Positions 1-13,004 are shown, numbered from the stretch's first letter. The stretch is 64,000 nucleotides of DNA from Apoda limacodes (GCA_946406115.1 OX291557.1:16772501-16836500); one strand, 5' to 3'. Program-made: numbers and translations. The notes: generated by a model from the letters alone, not told the origin.

Positions 1-1246
1 ACTCTTAGTATCGATGTAAAATAAGTATATTTTACTTATTTAATAATTCCATCATTTTTAAACATATTTTTTTAAAACATTTTGGTTTTTAGTATTAGTA
101 CTTATTAAAAGAATCATCTATTTCTTCTGTCTGATTCTACCTTTTTCACAATTATGCGAAAATCATACTTAACTGTTTTATGCTTGAAAAATAAAACTTA
201 TCATAAGAGCTTCATTGAAAAAAAATAAGTGGTAGAAAATAGAATATGTGAAACTTAAATAGTAAAAATAGTGCAGTTGATTAAGGAAAGGACGTTATAG
301 TAGTAGTACCAATAAAGTTAAATGTAATAATAAATAAAACAAATAAATGGATTACAAAAAAGCATCATTTTGTAATCATCTTCTCGATACTCTAAATTTT
401 TCTAAAGATTCACGAGTACTTTCTTTATACTTATACTGAAAAGCAGACTTAACTAATGAAAAAAATTTGAGCTAAAACAGTAAAATATTGGTGTTATGAA
501 TTCATAATATATTCTAAATATTTTAATGCCATCTAGAAAGAATCCAAACAAATTTTATAGCTCTGCGTGAAAATATATTCTAATAGACATTTTTAAAACA
601 TAAACTATTTTAGTAATTGGACCAGTTTAAGAATTAGCATACAAAGACTGAATTGCATGGTAATAAGAAACATTAGTGTTTAATTAATGGAATCTGTAAA
701 ATAGGGTCTATATAATTTGCATAACGAAATATTGAAATTTACTCATATGGTTATATATACATAATATTTAAATGATCAAATTTTAATGTGCTCCACAGAA
801 GTTACTAATTGCTTGATTAATATTGTAACTATCTTATACATAGATATTTTAACCTTACAATACAATTTTTCGTGTGAAAATTGCAATTTAAGAGTGGGAA
901 TACAAATGATTTTGAAAGTGATCGCAAGGATTAAAACAGAAGTATTACAAGGTTTCGAACACTTGAGCAATTTGAAATACGGAAACAAAATAAAACCATA
1001 CGTATAACAGAATAGAAGAATAAGAAAGTACCATTTGAAGGTGATCAAGATTATAGATCAGTTACATCATATATACTTATCAGCGAAGTCTTTAAAGCGC
1101 TGAAATTTTTAGTAATCCAAGAATTCAGGCGAATAAAAAAAAATATTATATGACAAACAAGAAGTATCAGGTACGTTAATAATACTAACATCAAATCTCA
1201 GCATATACTTAGGTATACCTATTAAAAATACCAACATTAAGTTTAC
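1..1246. other. AT-rich sequence, nothing recognised
   Basis: Homopolymer-rich AT sequence without a convincing reading frame, tandem array or known repeat. Two overlapping open stretches near 776-1048, one on each strand, are short and AT-driven, so I treat them as chance. Confidence 0.6.
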
Positions 1247-1524
1247 TAAAGGGGCGTTTTGTTGTAAAGCATTATCCGCATTGAATGCACTCAATGCTCT
1301 CTATGCGCACATTCGATCGTTCCGTTGACCAAAAATGAATGCGTTATGACGTCACTTCAGGACCGCATTCAACGCATTGGCTGCACATGCTCAGGAGGTA
1401 GAGCATTGGATGCGCCGTCAAAAAAGTGAACGGCCATATTGTTTGTTTACATTTGGTGAACAGAACGATTTCAATGCCTATGCGATGTTATAGCTCTCAA
1501 TGCCGTCAATAGAACGCACCTTAA
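1247..1524. mobile_element. PIF/Harbinger-like MITE with TAA target duplication
   Basis: The element itself runs 1250-1521 (272 bp). Its left end, AGGGGCGTTTTGTTG, mirrors the right end, whose reverse complement is AGGTGCGTTCTATTG. About 18 of 23 terminal positions match. Both ends are flanked directly by TAA (1247-1249 and 1522-1524). A 3-bp TAA/TTA duplication is the hallmark of the PIF/Harbinger superfamily. The interior is GC-richer than its surroundings and repeats the word GCATTGAATGC or variants near both ends, as subterminal transposase sites often do. There is no coding capacity, so it would be non-autonomous. The superfamily call is inference from the duplication length and TIR shape. 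Confidence 0.7.
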
Positions 1525-3160
1525 ATATGCCTTGAAATTTGTCAACAATAATGCTTGGAACCACAGTACCTACAAATTAGAATTGCGTAGAAATTTCCAT
1601 ACGAATTGACAAAAGTTACGTTGAAAAGTATCAATATCAATATATGGCCGCACCCATTTGTTAACCTAGTTGGTCACCTTTCAAACTAGCGGACGGTCAA
1701 TAACAAAACAAGGCACGTGTCCGAAGAGTCACCCAGCATGGTGCGCAATTAAAAACGTCAAGAACAGCCCACGCGCTGGCTCACCGTGCGCAGAAAATTT
1801 AAATTTGACTAATTATATTTTTATAATGACTTCGAACTGCCAGAAGACAACCACGTTCGTCTCCTTTTCATTAGTTTTAGTTTTTTAGGACGTGGCATAG
1901 TAGGTCAAGAAATCAATTAGCTATATGAATGGCTATTATGATATTTGTGTTTCTCAAAATGTCGGAATTCGTTTGAGTTTTTAGGGAAGATTTATCGTTT
2001 ATGTTTATCATAATTTTGTTATAAATTGTATCGACTTAGAAAAAATGGGTAGACATGTGGACTTAATTACATGATAAAGTTATCTTCATGATCTTTCTCT
2101 TTATAGCCATATTTCTTTCATCCAGGCACTGTGATACTCTTTTAAAGTCGTTGGTTCATCAAGTTACGAAAAGATCCACCTTTATTTAAAAACTCCACTG
2201 TTTTAAGAGCAATTGGACTTGAAGCAGCCTGTCCTCTGGCACTTCCTGTTTGGTAGATCATCAATATCAGTCACCACTCATCCAATTATTTTTTTCTAAT
2301 AGTTCGTCGAATAAACTATTTTGTTTCTGATCTATTTTTTGACTACTACATTATATCTGGTGAATATTAGCTACTAGGACATATATAAAGACAACCGAAT
2401 ACATATACACTGTATGTGACGGACAGCTATGAAGATAAGCACCGTCACGCAGTACTAAAGTGGTTAAAAACTAGACTGTTCCCCACATCATGATCATATG
2501 TGCATCGAAGGACTGATAAATATTTTTATATTTTAAACTGTGAAGATATACCTACTATAGCCACTTAATACAATAGCCACATTAACAATAAATTTAAATT
2601 ATTAAATTACAATTCAATTTTTCAAGATTGGTCACATCCTTCTAATTCTAATCTGATAAATTTTACAGCCAGTGTCTTATGTAAACTGCCGTACATTATT
2701 CTAATTAAATGAGGATATTTTTTCTGATCATATAAAACCAAGAAATATTATTCAAAAATACAATACTTATATTACAGAACCTTAAGTTAGTGGGACACTA
2801 CTTCGATTAACGCACTTGATTGGCTTTTATTATAATTACTAAGACCACAGCTAATTTTAAATTTGTTTAACATTTTGCTCCAATCTTTTATTATAATAAT
2901 ATATTTGTATTTAAAGATGGCTAATAATGAATTCTATCGCTATAAATCTTAGACCTTTTAACATGAAAATATATTCACACAATGCTATGACCTCGCGCTT
3001 GTCTCAGGTTTCAAGCCGAGTGCTTTGAGGCCAATAACTTTTTTTTATAATTTTGGCACTGTCAAAAGACATTACAAAATATATTAATTCCTTTTTAAAT
3101 TAGCAAAGATTCTAAATCATTTAGATATTTACGACCACAGGTTGATGATATTTTTTTTAT
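1525..3160. other. Intergenic or intronic, one CpG-richer patch
   Basis: Mostly AT-rich. A patch at about 1690-1800 is richer in C and G and is open in one plus-strand frame (1670-1888, 72 codons). That frame has no recognisable domain and no ATG near its beginning. No known repeat was recognised in the rest. Confidence 0.5.
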
Positions 3161-3165
3161 CTATT

Positions 3166-3235
3166 TCATACTAGCTTATTCGTGCGACTATGTCCGCGTG
3201 GACTGTTCAAACCGAAAACAAACCGTTTGCTGTTT
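3166..3235 (+). repeat. Fragment of the ACTAGCT lepidopteran dispersed element
   Basis: The segment begins TACTAGCTTATTCGTGCGAC and continues into TCCGCGTGGACTG. This is the usual opening of a very common lepidopteran repeat (ACTAGCT..., then a 'cgac-tcgtccgcgtgga' stretch). Other copies here start at 43,214 and 49,731, and on the minus strand at 17,503. I could not find its far end, so it may be truncated or too diverged. I know the pattern but not a secure family name. Confidence 0.45.
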
Positions 3236-6200
3236 ATGGCTTTACCTACAACTGATTTCTCACACAATTTTTCACCCTATTTTGCTCTTTAGCTAGAGGT
3301 GTTTTTTTTTTAAAAAACTGTGAAACACTTCAATCCTTTATCTTCAACTTTAAGGCCATCCCTGCGGTTCGCTAGCGACGCTATTGGATATTTTCTATTT
3401 ACTGTTCGTAGAAAGCGTATTTCAATAATTTGAACAAAAAATAAAACTAGTTCTAAGCTATTTTTAGAACGAATGATAATGTTCTTAAGTCGTAGATATA
3501 ATATTTGTTAAAAGTTGCCTATTTGAGGTACATTTTTTTTAACTTATTTATTTAAATTTCTCGCACTTGAAGTAACAAAAAAAATGTAACATCTATCTAT
3601 CTAATATAATGGGTCGTTTTAGTCCCTTGGGTGAACTATCTACCATTTTTAAATAAACCTATTCAAGATTTCATTAAGTTATAATCATACTGTAGGTGGA
3701 CATAGTTTTTTAAAATTTAAGAAAAATACCAAGTCATGTCCCGCCGTGGTCGTAACGGATAATAATTAATATAAAAAAAAGAATAACGTGTTTTGAACAT
3801 TCGAACTTTAAATGTGATTCTTAATTTAAATATGATTCTTAATTTAAATATGTCTGCATTGTTTTGTCAAAGAATAGGCACTATCGCATTTCATAGACTG
3901 ATTTAATTGCCAATAAAGAGGATCGTTTTGTATTCTTATCAGAGATTTTTCATCGCTTTTTTTTCTTTACATCGAAATACAATCAGTACTGATTATGTTG
4001 CTAATGCTGATATAGCACTAATGATGTCTTTGAGAGGGCAATTAAAAATTTTATGATAATAGGTCTGTCGCGCGCAGTGCCAGACCGGTTCCACATGATG
4101 GTTTTTTATTTCATATTAGCATTATAATTAATCGAGACAAAGTAATCAAATGGATCTTAATGACTTTCCTCTTCACAAGACAGCTATGTGAGCCAGTTAT
4201 TAAATCAAGGCACGTGCTAAGAAATTCTAAATATTGAATGTCGCTAAATTTTCTAGTTACGTACCTACCTACTACAATTAGTGTTACGACTAAGATTTTG
4301 AAATGGTTGCCCATTCTGATCGAAATAGCAATAATAGCCACTTCTGTTCTTATTCTTTTAACAGCACTAATTAACAAAGAAAATGAGTTGAGTAGAGTAG
4401 CAAGTACCGCACGAGCAACCTAAATTTTTTTTTTTTTATTGAGAATTTATTCATTAAGATTTATTATTGCGTCTGTAAAAAACAACAGTTTTTTTAGCAA
4501 ACACTCTTTTCAGATCTATGTCATGACGTGACCTATCGATTGCTACACACACATACACACACACATACCTGTTCCTCGTAGCTCGTGTAAGATAGTGTTA
4601 CCGTGTTACTAATTAGTAATAAAAATATTTTCAACTTGGCTGATAAACTACCTCAAGTGTCAAAGCAATTAAGGTAATCTACAATGTACTATTACCTGCT
4701 TTTTAAATCTATAACAATGAATTACTATATCTTACTAGTAATTAACATGCAATCCAATTATCGAAGATTGGGCAACCTTTTATACCATTATATTTTATTT
4801 AAATACAGTAGCAAATTATTATATGTAAGCTACCTACGTAACTTTTATATGGCTTGAAGCTACAAAATAGCAAACAATGTAACTGCTAATCAGACCACTC
4901 GAAGTATTTGTAACTGCCCTGAATACCCAATTACCTCTAACTACTTAGATAATCTAAGCTTAGCAGAGTCAAGTGTAAAATAGTGAAATTTGAATAAGTT
5001 ACTGTTATGTTTCCAGTAAATTTTAACTTTATGTGGGTCAGATTAATGTTATACAGTAAGTGGGTACATTGTGTATTGCAGGTGGTAAGTAGAAAATTAA
5101 TTACGAGCGGCCTTTAATGACTGAATTTGTAATTTCCGTACCATTCGTGTTACACACAATGTTTTTCATAACATTTGCGATTAAATAAATATAAACATAA
5201 GATAAATAAGTAAATAAACTCACCATTACTTAATCGAAATGGCCGGAATAGTAATAAAATATATCTCGAAACAAAAAGTTTTGACTGAAGTTAAAACATA
5301 CGAAACATATTTTCAGCAACAGTACAGCTTTTATACATTCTTATTTGATAGAATAGGCGCGTCATTGTGTGCCCGTGAGTTGTGATAGTTATATCAACGC
5401 GTGATTTGTTTTAGAGTTTCTTTACAAAGAAAAAGCCCGTGGGAGCCGCTTTGTCTGCACGTAATGAAACTGTTTATGAGTAAGGATGAAAAAAAAACAT
5501 TTTGTAATATAAAGTACTAATAGTGATAAAAAAAAATAGGAATATTTGGCTTTTATTTATTTGAATAATTTCGTAATCAATGATTTGACAAAGTGTCTTT
5601 GTCCATCCACCTGTCTATCACAAAGTTGTTAATGGTACCGTTAAAGGTAGTTGAATATTTCACAGAACACGTTTCAATGTGACCTGTATCAGTTGTTATT
5701 GTTGCCGTTGTTTGTTCCTACTATAGGGGCACAGACATCCTCTTTGAGAAGGGAGGGTTAGGCCATAGTCCACCGCACTAATTCAGTACCTACAAAGTAG
5801 CTGACGTTGTCAAGTCTTTATTAGCTAGTCGGTAGAATTTAACGTGGCGAATCAATGAATAAAAACTATTTTAAGCAACAATGTGAATGTAACCTTACCA
5901 AATATAAAAGCACATGAAAAATTCACACAGACTATCATAAAAACAGTAATGACACAACGAAAAGTACCCAATTTAATAAGAATAAAAGTGTTCTAATAAT
6001 TTAACAAGTGCACGAAATTACTGCTAATCAACCTTAATCATTCCTAGCCGTAGCACGAATTAAGCCCTCCTCGCCGGTTATTATAGTAATGACTCGGGTG
6101 GAACATACAAACAAACAAAGATTATGTGTAGGTAATTAAAGAAAGGGGTTCTATTTGATAATGACTTGATAATTTCGTTCCAGCATTCGACTAAAGCAAT

Positions 6201-6503
6201 TTTGTGGAATTATAACTGTAAGTGGTGCCGAATGATTGCGTTATGATTTGTGTGATAGATTGCCTTGTGTTACAGTTTTAATATCTGCCGGGACCATAAC
6301 AGATTATAGCTTTGTTTTATTGTTATTGAGTCTTAAATTACATTAATTGTCTTGTACGAATGAAAATTTAAACTAATATATATAGGTGTAGGTACACTAA
6401 AAATATATAAGCGCTTTCCCGGGTATTTTTACCCCATTTTAAATCCATTGCCATATCCAATGCCGCGCGTGTAGGTATTGAGCGTTTATCCATTGTAAGT
6501 ATT
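3236..6503. other. AT-rich stretch with a short tandem duplication and a CA tract
   Basis: No gene is recognised. At 3812-3851 a 20-bp unit ending ATTCTTAATTTAA is present twice in tandem. At about 4546-4568 there is an interrupted CA dinucleotide tract. Overlapping short open frames at 4111-4423 on opposite strands look like chance. The rest is unremarkable AT-rich sequence. Confidence 0.5.
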
Positions 6504-6577
6504 TAATAACTTTGACGATTCATAAGTGTTTGTAAAACCCTAATTTGAATAAAAAAAAACTTGACTTTAACTTTAAA
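6504..6577 (+). repeat. 3' tail of the TTCTTGCCGG / GACTTGAATAAA dispersed repeat
   Basis: The order 'TTGACGATTCATAAGTGTTTG', then AATTTGAATAAA, then CTTGACTTTAACTTT matches the tail of a repeat with fuller copies at 29,560-29,682 (plus) and about 15,698-15,822 (minus). In Lepidoptera this tail typically ends in degenerate GATTTGACTTT runs, which suggests a retroposed 3' end. Only the tail is present here. Confidence 0.55.
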
Positions 6578-6987
6578 AATATTTCTCGGAGCCTAATGAA
6601 ATTTAGTTAAAATCTAATATGGCCACGTTTAGCAGACTTTATTGCGACAACACTACACGAATATTCGTCCGACAATGTGACCATACCTTTACCTCTACGA
6701 TTAGGTTATTTTTAATCTTCTTTACCATGATTGTAGGTATTCTAAAAATATGAAACATAGAATTTCTTTAGTCAGAAAACATAATATTTCTTCATAAATG
6801 TAGACTCCTTTTAATAAATTTAAATTAATATTGGTATTAATAAAAGTATATGTCATTTATTTTAGTGTTATATTGATATGTACCTACAACCTTTAACAAC
6901 ATTATTTATGCATGAGCAGCGTTCGTATTAACATTAATTTCCTACTCTCAATTTAGAAAAAGCTAATACATTATCATTTATTAAAAT

Positions 6988-7511
6988 AATCGGCCAAGTG
7001 CGTGTTGTAGACGTATTAAGTTAGGGTTCCGTATTGTAGATATCTTAAAAATTATTAATCGATTTTGTCCAAAATAATGTTTTGTTGTTGGTATTTATAA
7101 AGCCCTATTATCGTTTTGAAACTTTTATATCACGCAGTTTAAAGTTAAAGTTGGAGGGGGGAGAGCAACTTTTCAAAATTTGGCAGCCAATAACTTGCAA
7201 AATATAAATTTCAGATTAAAAGTTCCTTTCCAACCTTATATGCATTTTTCAAGTTCTATTCAATGATGTTCCACTCCATCGGATCAAGTTGTTCGTCTTT
7301 CGGTTAAATGTATGGTATTCAATGTAATGTTGTCAATTCCCATAAAAATCTGTATGGCGGTTTACAAAAGTTACATCTCAGTAAAAGTTCAGTAGAATCT
7401 TTGCCAAAGATGGCAGAATTATAATTCTGTGACAAACGGATGGACGGAGGCACATAACGAATTTATAGGAGTTCCCTTTTTTTCAGTCATTTGACTGCGA
7501 AACCCTAAAAC
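6988..7511 (+). repeat. GCCAAGTGCG...GGGTTCCGTA dispersed element, near full length
   Basis: It opens with CGGCCAAGTGCGTG and AGGGTTCCGTA and closes with ACAAACGGATGGACGG, CATTTGACTGCG and AACCCTAAAA. This order is diagnostic of one of the commonest lepidopteran interspersed repeats. Members usually start GGCCAAGTGCGAGTCGG, carry a run of GGACGGACGG-like words near the end, and finish with an inverted echo of GGGTTCCGTA. It is non-coding here. Related pieces lie at 16,436, 19,262, 30,262, 36,573 and 37,668. I do not assign a named superfamily. Confidence 0.75.
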
Positions 7512-8300
7512 ACAATGTATAATTTATGTTTCATATTCGTTTTTTTTATTATTTGTCTAGTATTTAAAAAACATACAAATGAACATATCTCCGGTATGCT
7601 GTTAAATTATGTTCAAAAGGCCACACCTAAAAGTATACCATGTCACCTCGATCGAAGCATTTCAACCAAATATTTATAATTAATAAAGTACTATACATTT
7701 TATTGGCAGATTCATTTAATATCGAACCAATTAAAGTTACTTTAACATGGTAATTTTACTAATGGATGGTAATTATAGATAATAGAATAATAATAAAACT
7801 TCAAACAGTTTAGAATCCCAATAGTGGTACTTTAGCGTGTGGCTAACCGTACATACAATGTAAATTAAGGTACGGTTTAGTTAACGCGAGCAAACGGACG
7901 ACAACTGAAAATTAAATTTGTCACAAAAAAAAAGCGTCCCAAAAATTGAATTTTCTTACTATTGCTTAGACCCTGATATCCGGATACGGGCCGATCGCGC
8001 AGCCTCCGTGAAACAAGGACAGAATATTACATAAGACAGAGACAAAAACACGCAACAGGTTTCAAGCAATTAAAAGCGGTTTTTAATTAGTAGGGGAGCT
8101 GATTATTAGCAAATCTCGTTGCGCTTTGGGGCTTTATAACGGAATTCAAACCGCTTCATAATAGGGCGGAGGTTTCTTTATATCCTCTTTAATGTTTTTA
8201 TATGTCATCATTGATGGCAATTTTAATTAATAAATGTCGTAATTTCTGTTGTAGATGCTGAGAATAACAAACATTAAGAGGCTATAATACCTTAATTTTT
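7512..8300. other. AT-rich, nothing recognised
   Basis: No open frame, hairpin or repeat of note. A somewhat GC-richer stretch at about 7,970-8,050 has no identifiable motif. Confidence 0.55.
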
Positions 8301-8302
8301 TT

Positions 8303-8520
8303 TTTTGGCAAAGGTTTCTACGGATCCGCTGAGCAGATCCGACTTAAATTTAAGGAACGAGTTCTTCAGGATATGGTCCAAACACTGAAAAACGTAAAAA
8401 CACGATTAGTAAATAAACTCTTGATTGATAAATAAAATTCCTAAACTAACCTAACTAACTAACTTTTAATGATTTTTTGAAAGTTTTGGCAAACAAATCT
8501 TCAAAGTGGTAAGTGTTTTA
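8303..8520 (+). repeat. Dispersed repeat B, copy 1
   Basis: This segment shares an ordered series of blocks with the reverse complement of 17,683-17,862. The blocks are TTTTGGCAAAGGTTTCT, AGATCCGACTTAAATTTA, TTCTTC with GGATATGGTC, CACTGAAAAACGT, and finally TTTTGGCAAACAAATCTTC. Similarity runs through about 200 bp with indels. That order cannot be chance, so these are two copies of one dispersed element in opposite orientation 9.3 kb apart. No coding capacity or clear terminal inverted repeat is visible, so the class is unknown. Confidence 0.65.
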
Positions 8521-11500
8521 GTATACAACTTTACATATCATAGCCGTAATAGTGCTTTAGACCCTAAGAAAAAGCATTTTTTGATAAAAATGATGTATAA
8601 TGAACTATTCATTTATTTCAACGAAAATCTCAGTGAGTTGAGATGGAGCTGCACTACTCACTCACTCTCTGTAACATATCGCGTCATCCTTGTTTTTACT
8701 CGAGTTTTCTGTCACATGTTACTACCTCTTAAGTACCTAGTATTTTTTTGCAGTGAAAACTTAATTAGCGGCGTTGTGCACTTTTTTTATGGGTAAAAAA
8801 TGTTAAACTCGCGTCAGGATCACGTGCCTTATCAAAAATTCGTAAGATGGATCTCGCGACAGGACACGTGACCTTTATTTACATTGGATTAGTTTTTATT
8901 TTAAGTAAATGGCTATTATGAGGTTCACTTGGAGCTTGGATATGGGATTTTTAATTCTGTGACAGATTGAGATGTCAAATATACTAGGGTCAAAAAAGTA
9001 AATAAACTAAACATTTTTATATACAATAAATAAATATTTATAAGGAAGAAAAGGGAAGTAAATAGCTAGTATAGGAAAAAATAAATAGTTAATATTCAAG
9101 TTCTTCTGTCGGCATTCCCGGAGTGAACCCGTTTTTTTTATTTTTAAACCCATTCTCAGAAAAAAAAATTACTAGCAATTTATAAGTAATGGTTAAATTG
9201 TTGAATATGATACTAATATGACAATTCAACAAATACCAAAAAGGCTCGAATTACCCACGAGTATATATGATATAATAAGGTATTTTCTACAACTACGTAG
9301 ATGTGGGACAAAATACCATCGGTTAAACATAGATGTTACAACCATACGTTTTTAACATCTCTGACCATCCCTTCGGAAAAAAGTGTCGTGATGGTATTTT
9401 CTTTGCGCTTCATGTTCTACTTTAGAAAAAATAAGAAACTTATTTTACAAATAAAAAAATTAAGTAGACATCTTTTACTTTTTAGTCTTATCTCCGGGAA
9501 AAACCATCCTCTGAAGTATTTTGTTATTTATCAACCTATATGTAAAATACGTCGTCTATATGACCCACCCATACGCAAGTTGTGATTGTATTTTGTAAAT
9601 AGCTTCGCTTTACTTCTCAATGCTTATTTGGTAACTAGATTTTCTTAAAATGTCTGCATTTCCTTATCAAAAGACTCCCGATGGGAGTTGAACCTTTTTA
9701 AAGAAAACGTTGGGTGTGAGGTCGGGAGGCGGTGAGCATGTGTGCGTGTCCTCCCTTGCCATGTGTTCTTATATGTGTTAATGCGTTTTCTTTTTACCAA
9801 TTTTTGTGTTGACAACAATTTTAGTAGGAAAAGTACAGTTTAGCTTGTACCTCCACTTGTAATAGTTTTGCTCTATTCCAATAAAACATAGGTACTTAAG
9901 CTAGATCATTGTATAACTTAGGTTTACATTATCTACTAAAATTTTAAAATAAGTTTTCTACAGATTTGGTTTTTTTTATGATTTCTTGAAAAAAATTAAC
10001 TGATGAGTTTTGCATTCTCTTGTAAGGTCACAACAAACATTACCTTCTTATTAAAAAAAATTGTATACACCTACACATTTCAAAAATATAGGAAAGTAAT
10101 TCTGTTTAGCAATAAATTGATACCTTTCGCATTAACCTAATTTTCGCTCAATTTAGATAGGAAGGTACTTAAATAACACCAAATAATGGTCACCCTACCA
10201 AACGTCTTCATTTCACACCACTATAACTTGCATATTATTAAAACACACACATGTGCAATAATTTTGTGTGTGTGCGTCACTTTGCTATTCACGACTTTCG
10301 CATCGATGGTGTCGGTATTGATTTCGTATTGTCGTTAGCTCGCGACATGTAAAAGAAAAGGGGTGTTAAGGAGACAACACACTTTCTGTACGAAAGTATT
10401 TTTCCACTTCCGTAACATGCTAATTTATCTTTTTTTTTTGAACAAGGCACTAAAAGTATCCACAAAAGTGAGTAATACACTTTGACAGTTTGTATGTTAC
10501 GCTCATGGATCTGTACTCTGCAGCCCACTGAGGTATCCTCAGGCTTGGTGTTATCTGATAAATATTAGATATACATATCAATTATATATATATTTGTGAT
10601 TATTTTTGCAAGAAGTAAATATATATTTTAGTTAAATACATGCACTTAAAGCAGATACGGCACTATTATGAAAATTATGTATTAATTTTTCTCTTTACAT
10701 TTCCATATACGTTTGTAGAAAAAAACGACAGAAAATAACAAACAAACTTAAAAATCAACTTGTGTTTAATGAAACCACTTACTTATTTGTGCTTATTTCT
10801 GAAATAATCAGTCTCGACGACAAATAAGATTTAAAAGTATTGAAGAACAGTCTTAAAAGTAAAAATTATCAACAAATCTTAGTGACTTACGTTTTTGGTT
10901 TTACCCTAGAGTATTAAAACTAATCATCCAAAAAAACTAGGCAAAACCTGAGAAAAAAGCTAAAAAAAAATTACACTGACTTCTTTTTCGCTTTTCCTTT
11001 GAGCGCCCGTCGTAGGCGCGGAGCATTTTTCGTGACCAATGAAGGAAGGATTGTCAAAAGTCTTCTTTGATTAAACCGTACCAACGCAATTCTTTTTTTA
11101 AATTACAGATTAATCTTAAAAATAATAATAAATTATACTTAACCGATTAACTATTTAAAAATAAATAAGCACAATTATTTCATAATAATCGACTAACTAA
11201 TACGAAATTAAACAAATATACCTTTTCAAAAATAACTGAGTGCCTAACTTAAAATTGTGAAATTAAACGTTAAATCATTAAATTTATTACGATTCGTACT
11301 TAACCAAACGAAAACTGCTGCAGCAGCCGAGAGTATATTAATAATAATAGATAACAAATATGTTAAAATCAATCAATTTCCAATTAACCGAGCAAATATC
11401 TCACTCTGATGACTGTCCGTTTTCTCAGTGTAATGCTTGAAGGTAAGGATACGTCCATTAATCTGATCGATAAATCTGCAAAAGTGGACCCACCTACAAT

Positions 11501-11600
11501 AAATTAGTTAGTTAAGCCAAAATTGTCTGATACGTCGTTTAGTAAGATCAGCGACCACATAGGACATCTCATTTAGGTATTTGTATACATTTTTATATCA
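8521..11600. other. AT-rich, no gene recognised
   Basis: Several frames of 79-96 codons (8506-8796, 9301-9585, 10,289-10,528) lack ATG-initiated, domain-bearing structure and are AT-driven. Near 10,240-10,277 an ACACACACATGTG run and a TGTGTGTGTGCG run face each other and could form a hairpin of simple-repeat origin. A GC-richer patch at 10,995-11,040 has no motif I recognise. Confidence 0.5.
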
Positions 11601-11604
11601 AATA

Positions 11605-11800
11605 TCAGACAATAATAAAATATATAATAATAATAAATATTTTGGACATTAACAGTTTTTTTAGTAAAAACATAAATACACCGAGACTCAAGACAAACAC
11701 AAATGTTTATATTATGACATAAATGTTTGTCCAGTGCGGGAATCGAACTCACACCCTCTGCACAGTAGCTGGCCCCAATACTAACTAGCCTGCGAGATAT
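11605..11800. repeat. Dispersed repeat with tRNA-like end, copy 1
   Basis: The stretch ends in GTGCGGGAATCGAACTCACA, which contains the reverse complement of a B-box-like GGTTCGANTCC motif, as in tRNA T-arms. It is preceded by ATTTTGGACATTAAcag and CATAAATGTTTGTCC. The same order is seen at 18,795-19,088. This is a familiar lepidopteran repeat whose end reads like an antisense tRNA. It does not fold as a functional tRNA: there is no matched acceptor stem. I therefore call it a tRNA-related repeat, not a tRNA gene. Confidence 0.6.
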
Positions 11801-12592
11801 TATAATGCATTGGATTTAAAAACGAGCAACTAACAGAAGACAGACACGAACGCAAAATCTTATAAATCAAGCGTGTGCATAAGCTCCGTAAAAACGAAAT
11901 GGGTATCGTACACAAGCCCAGCCGCCATTAGAAAAATGTCGCGATAAGGATGTTCAATCATTTCGGTACCCAATATAAGGGGTGGTATCGATTTCAAAGA
12001 AATGTCAGCGCAATGCTATCGGGTGACACTTACCTACTTAGGAATATAACTAGGTATGTGAGAAAAAATGGGTATTATAGGCACAGAAAATACTCACTCT
12101 ACCGAGCAAAAGTAACTAGTCACTTACATAAATGACGATATTTCATAAACTAGTAAAGATAGCTTCATCGAACAAAATGTATAGGTAGCAATAGTATAGT
12201 AATAGTAATAGTTTTATTTAGTGATTAAATACGCTTCAATGTTCCTTTGACTTTATAGAACTAGCATGCGTTGTTTAGGAAATATTGTCGTCTATGTAAT
12301 TGACCAGTCATTTTTTCTTATCAGTGTATCCGACTTAGTATTTTCCAGTTAAATATGTCACAGCTGGAATTAACCTTCGTAATAATCCATAATTACTTAT
12401 CTTGCAACCCAGATTCTCAAGCTCAATAACTTCTTTTCCCCTGCCCAATCCTGATCTTCATCTTTCAGTTCGTCGGGAACTAGCAATGGGGTTATATTAT
12501 TCTCTTATTTCACGACTTATTATTCGTTAAAGCTGGTTATTTACGACGTATAGGATATATATGAAGCCACCTTAGTCCAGATACACTGCTAA
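11801..12592. other. AT-rich, nothing recognised
   Basis: One 61-codon plus-strand frame at 11,950-12,135 has basic and aromatic residues but no domain, start context or neighbour that supports a gene. No repeat was recognised. Confidence 0.5.
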
Positions 12593-12798
12593 AGCACGGA
12601 CGCTAAGCAGGAAGAATTTCGTTCAATGATCGGACACTATTTGTCTCTGTTGCACGCGCATAATTATTTGCCGTCACGCTTGCACAGATGCAATAACCGA
12701 CCGCTGTCATCAGCAATTACTACTATTTTGAAAACTGACACAGGCTAAAAAGTAAAAGGTACGTAGGTACGTAATTCTTCCTCCTTAGCGTCCGTGCT
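12593..12798. mobile_element. MITE with 27-bp terminal inverted repeats
   Basis: The left end AGCACGGACGCTAAGCAGGA (12,593 onward) and the right end, reverse complement AGCACGGACGCTAAGGAGGA (12,798 inward), match at 25 of 27 positions. The 206-bp interior is GC-richer than its surroundings, contains GCACGCGCATAATTATT, and has no reading frame of use. A clear target duplication is not visible at either side, so the superfamily is undecided. The near-perfect ends suggest a relatively young non-autonomous DNA transposon. Confidence 0.75.
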
Positions 12799-12974
12799 AC
12801 ATCAGAAGCAGTTATTGTGGTGATGTGCTACCACCTGTCACATTATGATCAGAGTGTATGTCCAGTCACTGGTTACCCCCTTCTCGACATAAAAACTACT
12901 TGAAATAATGAAGACAGTGAGACGTTTATTGTAAAGTAAAATTGTAAGAAAAACTTTATTAGTTAATATAAGTA

Positions 12975-13004
12975 TTTATTTTGATATTTTTGTTACAGGT
13001 AAGT
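12975..13004 (+). promoter_or_regulatory. Recursive-splice-site-like motif (TTACAG|GTAAGT)
   Basis: A pyrimidine-rich tract (TTTTGATATTTTTGTTACAG) is followed at once by GTAAGT at 12,999-13,004. An acceptor abutting a perfect donor is the pattern of a ratchet point, or zero-length exon, described in long insect introns. It could also be the 3' end of an ordinary exon, or chance. It would act on rightward transcripts only. Confidence 0.3.
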
